Assembly: GCA_030407315.1 (NCBI GenBank)
Contig: JALQPE010001816.1
Coordinates: 1-33,757, forward strand
Direction: 5' to 3'
Length of the DNA: 33,757 nt
DNA from: Asparagopsis taxiformis
Lineage: Eukaryota; Rhodophyta; Florideophyceae; Bonnemaisoniales; Bonnemaisoniaceae
Shown piece by piece: positions 30,901-33,757 of the stretch (position 1 is the stretch's first letter; every line of letters begins with the position of its first letter). A program made the position numbers and the translations under genes. A model generated the notes under the pieces. It was not told the DNA's origin, ran no database searches, and worked only from the letters and a program-made list of their open reading frames with translations.

Positions 30901-31630
30901 AATGGCCTTCAACGCGGTCACTCGGTGAGATCCATCGACGTATTGCAGTCGGACTTTTGCATTGGAATCAATCACCTCGCAGACGGACACGCGTGAAGCA
31001 ATCACGGAAAATCCCTGAGTGAGAAACGTTTTCTTCAACTCATCAACGCGATGCGGCCTGACCACCCTGGACACGACTGCCGGAGGAGAAACATCCAGAG
31101 GGGGAAATGAAGACTGGAATGTTTCGGCAGCTCTCCGGACTTATGTCGTAGTCCACATCCACCGGGATGGGCACTGTGCCAGGGTAGGCCAGCCTGGTGC
31201 TGCGGAGAGGCTTGTTCGGTACGATGTCACGAGCGTTGTGATCATCGACCTTCTCCGCATCCTCTGCCAAGTCGCTGCCGGACGCGATGATCATGTCCGG
31301 AGCAGGCGAACTAGGCAGAGGAGCACCAGATCCCTCGACGGCTGGCGCCGCTTCGGCAGATTGAGCCGGAAGCGGAGTTGCGGGAACGCCAGCGTCGATT
31401 GTCGGGACAACCGCGGGATCGGAAGCGGAAGGGGGGGAGGGGACGGGCTTAGGTGCTGGGCTGAGCTGGGTCAGCGCTGCAGCAGCTTCGCAAACGTCCA
31501 TGGGGACAGGGGGGGCCAGAGAAGGAGAAGGAGAGGGAGAAGGAGAGGGAGAAGGAGTGGGAGAATCGTTGTCACGGCGGCTGGCAGAGCGCACCTGGCG
31601 GTCGAAAGCGTTGGGGGATTGTTGAGCCAT
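27983..31630 (-). pseudogene. ParB-like/2-oxoglutarate Fe(II) dioxygenase fusion gene, copy B (frame breaks)
   Basis: The most complete member runs from MAQQSP at 31630 leftwards, about 1,200 codons. A Pro/Ser/Ala-rich N-terminus is followed by a ParB-like module (30670-31074) with RPHRVDELKKTF and the signature VDGSHRVTALKAIL. Then come a helical region (29981-30682), a long acidic and Ser-rich disordered region with the basic patch STKKRRLG, and a C-terminal domain. That domain has TGLRLLLTADG, HTDF (HxD at 28352-28360), GRGDLYHYGVGF (second His at 28142-28144) and an Arg in LPTRGHI. The H-x-D...H...R pattern is that of 2OG/Fe(II) dioxygenases. The frame changes near 31080, 30700, 30090 (a C-run) and 28640. 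These look like single small indels, so this is a young pseudogene or contains sequencing errors. DNA- or protein-oxidising activity is inferred. Confidence 0.78.
31519..31561. repeat. GA-rich 6-bp microsatellite inside copy B
   Basis: GGAGAAGGAGAGGGAGAAG-type repeats encode a run of Pro-Ser dipeptides in the N-terminal low-complexity region of the ParB-dioxygenase protein. Confidence 0.85.
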
Positions 31631-31835
31631 TGCTTTGGTGAAGAAATGAGGAAAGAAGAGTGAAAGATTGAGAAATAGAGAAGAAGATCTGAACGACAAG
31701 CTGTTTTGCTGCGTAAGCTGAGTAAGATAGGCGAAACTTAGAGATCTGACATATTCCTATTAGTATACACCCTGGTAATGATATTCAGCGGTTGACCAAT
31801 CCGAACCTTCCACATCACTTTTCGTTGTACGACAA

Positions 31836-32156
31836 TTACAGCTCAGGCAGTTTACCAAGGATCCTTACAGCAAAGCCATCGTTACGATGACTTTGCTGTA
31901 AGGAAACGTTTCATTACAGAGGCCAGGAATTTTTTTACCGGGTAAAGAAATCATGGCCACTGTAATGTTTTGTTTCCTGACAGCAAAGTCATCGTTACGA
32001 TGACTTTGCTGTAAGAAAACGTTTTCATTACAGCGACCAGGAATTTTTTACCGGGTAAAGAAATCATGGCCACTGTAATGAAACCTTTCCTTACAGCAAA
32101 GTCATCGTAACGATGACTTTGCTGTAAGCATCCCTGGTAAACTGCTTCATCTGTAA
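31836..32156. mobile_element. Foldback/MITE-like palindrome element 3
   Basis: It is bounded by TTACAG (31836) and CTGTAA (32156), with inner inverted blocks CAGTTTACCAAGG and CCCTGGTAAACTG. Three copies of the 37-39-nt palindrome lie at 31864-31902 (one mismatch), 31980-32012 and 32090-32128, separated by GGCCAGGAATTTTTTACCGG-type spacers. It lies just upstream of the copy B start. Confidence 0.85.
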
Positions 32157-32159
32157 GCC

Positions 32160-32693
32160 GTTGGTCTCAACCCTCGCTCTCGTTTCTGTTGTCCTCCATC
32201 ATCTCCACCTACCTTCCCCTACACACCACCTCTCTAATGTCACTCTGCCCACCCTTTGGTGCATGAAATATTTTCTTACCACTGCCATAGTCTACACATA
32301 CTGCTGCCTTCATACTTCTGCATGCCTACCCTTCAATCTTTCTTCCATCTTTCTCTACCGTGCTAGGCTTAGACCATGCTCTGTGCACATCTGACTTACT
32401 TAATATCATTGTATAGTTAGAAACTAGAATAATAATTACATCACTAGAGTACACTGCAAATGTTAGTAACTATGGTTGGTGTGGTACACAACACCCTACC
32501 TCCTTCATGAGTAAACTTTGCGCACAGAACCGTTCAATACCAGGTAGTGCAGCCAGCGCAAACCAGGCTTGCACGACGCAGAGTGCTCCCCAGAGCCGTC
32601 AACAGTCGTCCAAACCATCGTTGTACGATGTTCCCGGCTCCACACTTCCCTTCTCACCCTTCCCAGGGTGGGAGACGGACGAAACTCCCAACC
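32160..32693. other. Spacer between palindrome elements 3 and 4
   Basis: No gene is supported. Its right part (about 32590-32690) is an inverted, diverged copy of sequence to the right of element 1, including the block complementary to GATGGTTTGGACG. Confidence 0.55.
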
Positions 32694-32935
32694 GCTTACA
32701 GCCGAAGCCGTTTACCCGGGATGCTTACAGCAAAGTCATCGTTACGATGACTTTGCTGTAAGGAAAGGTTTGATTACAGTGGTGAGAAAATTTTACCGGG
32801 TAAAAAAAATCAGCAAGAATTTTTTACCCGGTAAAAAATTGTGGCCGCTGTAATGATTTGATTTCTTACAGCAAAGTCATCGTAACGCGATGACTTTGCT
32901 GTCAGCACCCCAGCGAAACTGCATCATCTGTAAGC
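32694..32935. mobile_element. Foldback/MITE-like palindrome element 4
   Basis: It is bounded by GCTTACAG (32694) and CTGTAAGC (32935), with two 37-39-nt palindromes (32724-32762; 32865-32902, the latter with a CG insertion at its centre) around TTTTACCGGGTAAAA-type inverted spacers. It is the shortest of the four elements and is oriented opposite to element 1 by flank homology. Confidence 0.83.
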
Positions 32936-32939
32936 CTTC

Positions 32940-33154
32940 CTCACCTCAATGTTGTAACCAAAGACGACTGCGATATTACCTTGTTCTATTCTAGTAGTGC
33001 CCACCATAGTTTCCTCCCCTTCTCATATTAAATTGAGTATTGTATATCTCCTGACCCGTCTACATACGCAAACGTCATGTACTAGCCTAACTTTCATCGT
33101 TTACTTGAAGGCGGCCTTGATGCCTGCCATAGAATGCTATAAGAACTAATTTCA
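32940..33154. other. 3' flank of dioxygenase copy C
   Basis: No gene or strong repeat is seen. Confidence 0.4.
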
Positions 33155-33757
33155 TCAGATATCTAAACGCTCCCAGTAGTTGACATTGAAGGAGGCTGTA
33201 GCAACTTCTCCCTGGAAGTTCGCAGTGATAGATGGGACCGGATAGGATGCTGGTACCTCACCGAAGAACGACCTCCGCGAATCCCATTCCTCCGTGATAC
33301 ACGTCCGTTCGGCATACAAGCAGGAATACGGTGGGATGCGCACGTTCGTCACTGGCACGCGGTACTTGTCTTTCGCTGGATGACTTAGGCACCATGGCTG
33401 AACTTGGCGATACGAATGATGAACCCATCCGCACCAGCAGCCATCATGAATATGATGGCGAGTTGAGAGGACCAGTTCCAGTTCCCTCACGGACGGGAAA
33501 TCGGTATGCATAAGTTGCTCCTGACTACCTTCTGCGGTCAAAATCAGACGAAGACCCGTTCTGGAAAGACCACCGCTTCTTCTTTCCAAACCCGAGCTTC
33601 AGGTTCTCCGCACAAATCGCCTTACCTAGCTCCAGAATCAGCTTGTTCTGTACTGCCGCGCGCCTTTCTTGCTCAAGGTCATCGCAGATGCTTTCGTCCG
33701 TCGTGAATACACCAGTGCTGTCTTTCGGTCGAAGTTGTTTCCACGGGTTCTTCTGAC
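33155..33757 (-). pseudogene. 2OG dioxygenase family copy C, frame-broken and cut by the window end
   Basis: The - strand from 33757 first reads NPWKQLRPKDSTGVF, then ICDDLEQERRAAVQNKLILE and ICAENLKLGFG. These match PWQFIHNVGDAKDR, LCDKLEEENLDMYKNKLVAE and VCAEFLKLGM of copy B. After a frame change near 33560 it has RTGLRLILTAEG and MHTDF (HxD at 33500-33508, as in copy B). A further frame change splits the second His segment: GDVYHGGMGF, the counterpart of GDLYHYGVGF, is out of frame near 33290. The 5' part, including any ParB module, lies beyond the window. Confidence 0.78.

Noticed and set aside
26169..32935. CRISPR-like repeats
   Set aside because: The repeats are large perfect palindromes with variable, themselves palindromic spacers, in a eukaryotic context with no cas genes. 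Foldback/MITE structure explains them better.

Overview
The window is nuclear DNA of a eukaryote, about 34 kb, dominated by mobile elements. The evidence is SET, 2-oxoglutarate dioxygenase and Ty3-type gag domains, fragments of MED13 and SLY1 genes, nuclear-localisation-like basic patches, Kozak-like starts, one probable 47-nt intron, and no ribosome-binding-site/operon layout. Large uninterrupted reading frames suggest an intron-poor genome. A red alga is my best guess, but that is inference only.

Region 1 (4-13670) is a complete 13.66-kb DNA transposon: 46-bp terminal inverted repeats (44/46 matching) bounded by the 4-bp duplication ATAG. On its + strand it carries two intact genes: a ParB-like/adenine-specific DNA methyltransferase fusion (7798-10758) and a DUF7869-type protein that is the likely transposase (11026-13527). 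Its left half is a junkyard: decayed MED13 and SLY1/Sec1-family fragments (apparent gene capture), a tandem repeat, and an internally deleted second DUF7869-type gene.

Region 2 (13671-15010) is the gene that transposon interrupted: a decayed ParB-associated 2-oxoglutarate/Fe(II) dioxygenase homologue. Removing the element and one ATAG restores the reading frame across the junction.

Region 3 (15060-20050) has no intact gene. It holds a 68-bp near-perfect palindrome and a solo Ty3-like gag fragment lying between two arrays of short CAGTA/TACTG palindromes.

Region 4 (20052-25892) has two intact + strand genes: an unrecognised coiled-coil nuclear protein with one probable intron, and a remarkable fusion of ParB-like, adenine methyltransferase and SET domains.

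Region 5 (26169-33757) holds two more copies of the ParB/dioxygenase family (27983-31630 and 33155-33757, both - strand), interspersed with four foldback/MITE-like elements built from near-identical 37-39-nt palindromes.

Overall, the same ParB-like DGxHR module appears fused to a DNA adenine methyltransferase, to methyltransferase plus SET, and to a 2OG dioxygenase. I infer a mobile, chromatin-directed DNA modification system with writers and a possible eraser/oxidiser, one member being part of a transposon with a DUF7869 transposase.
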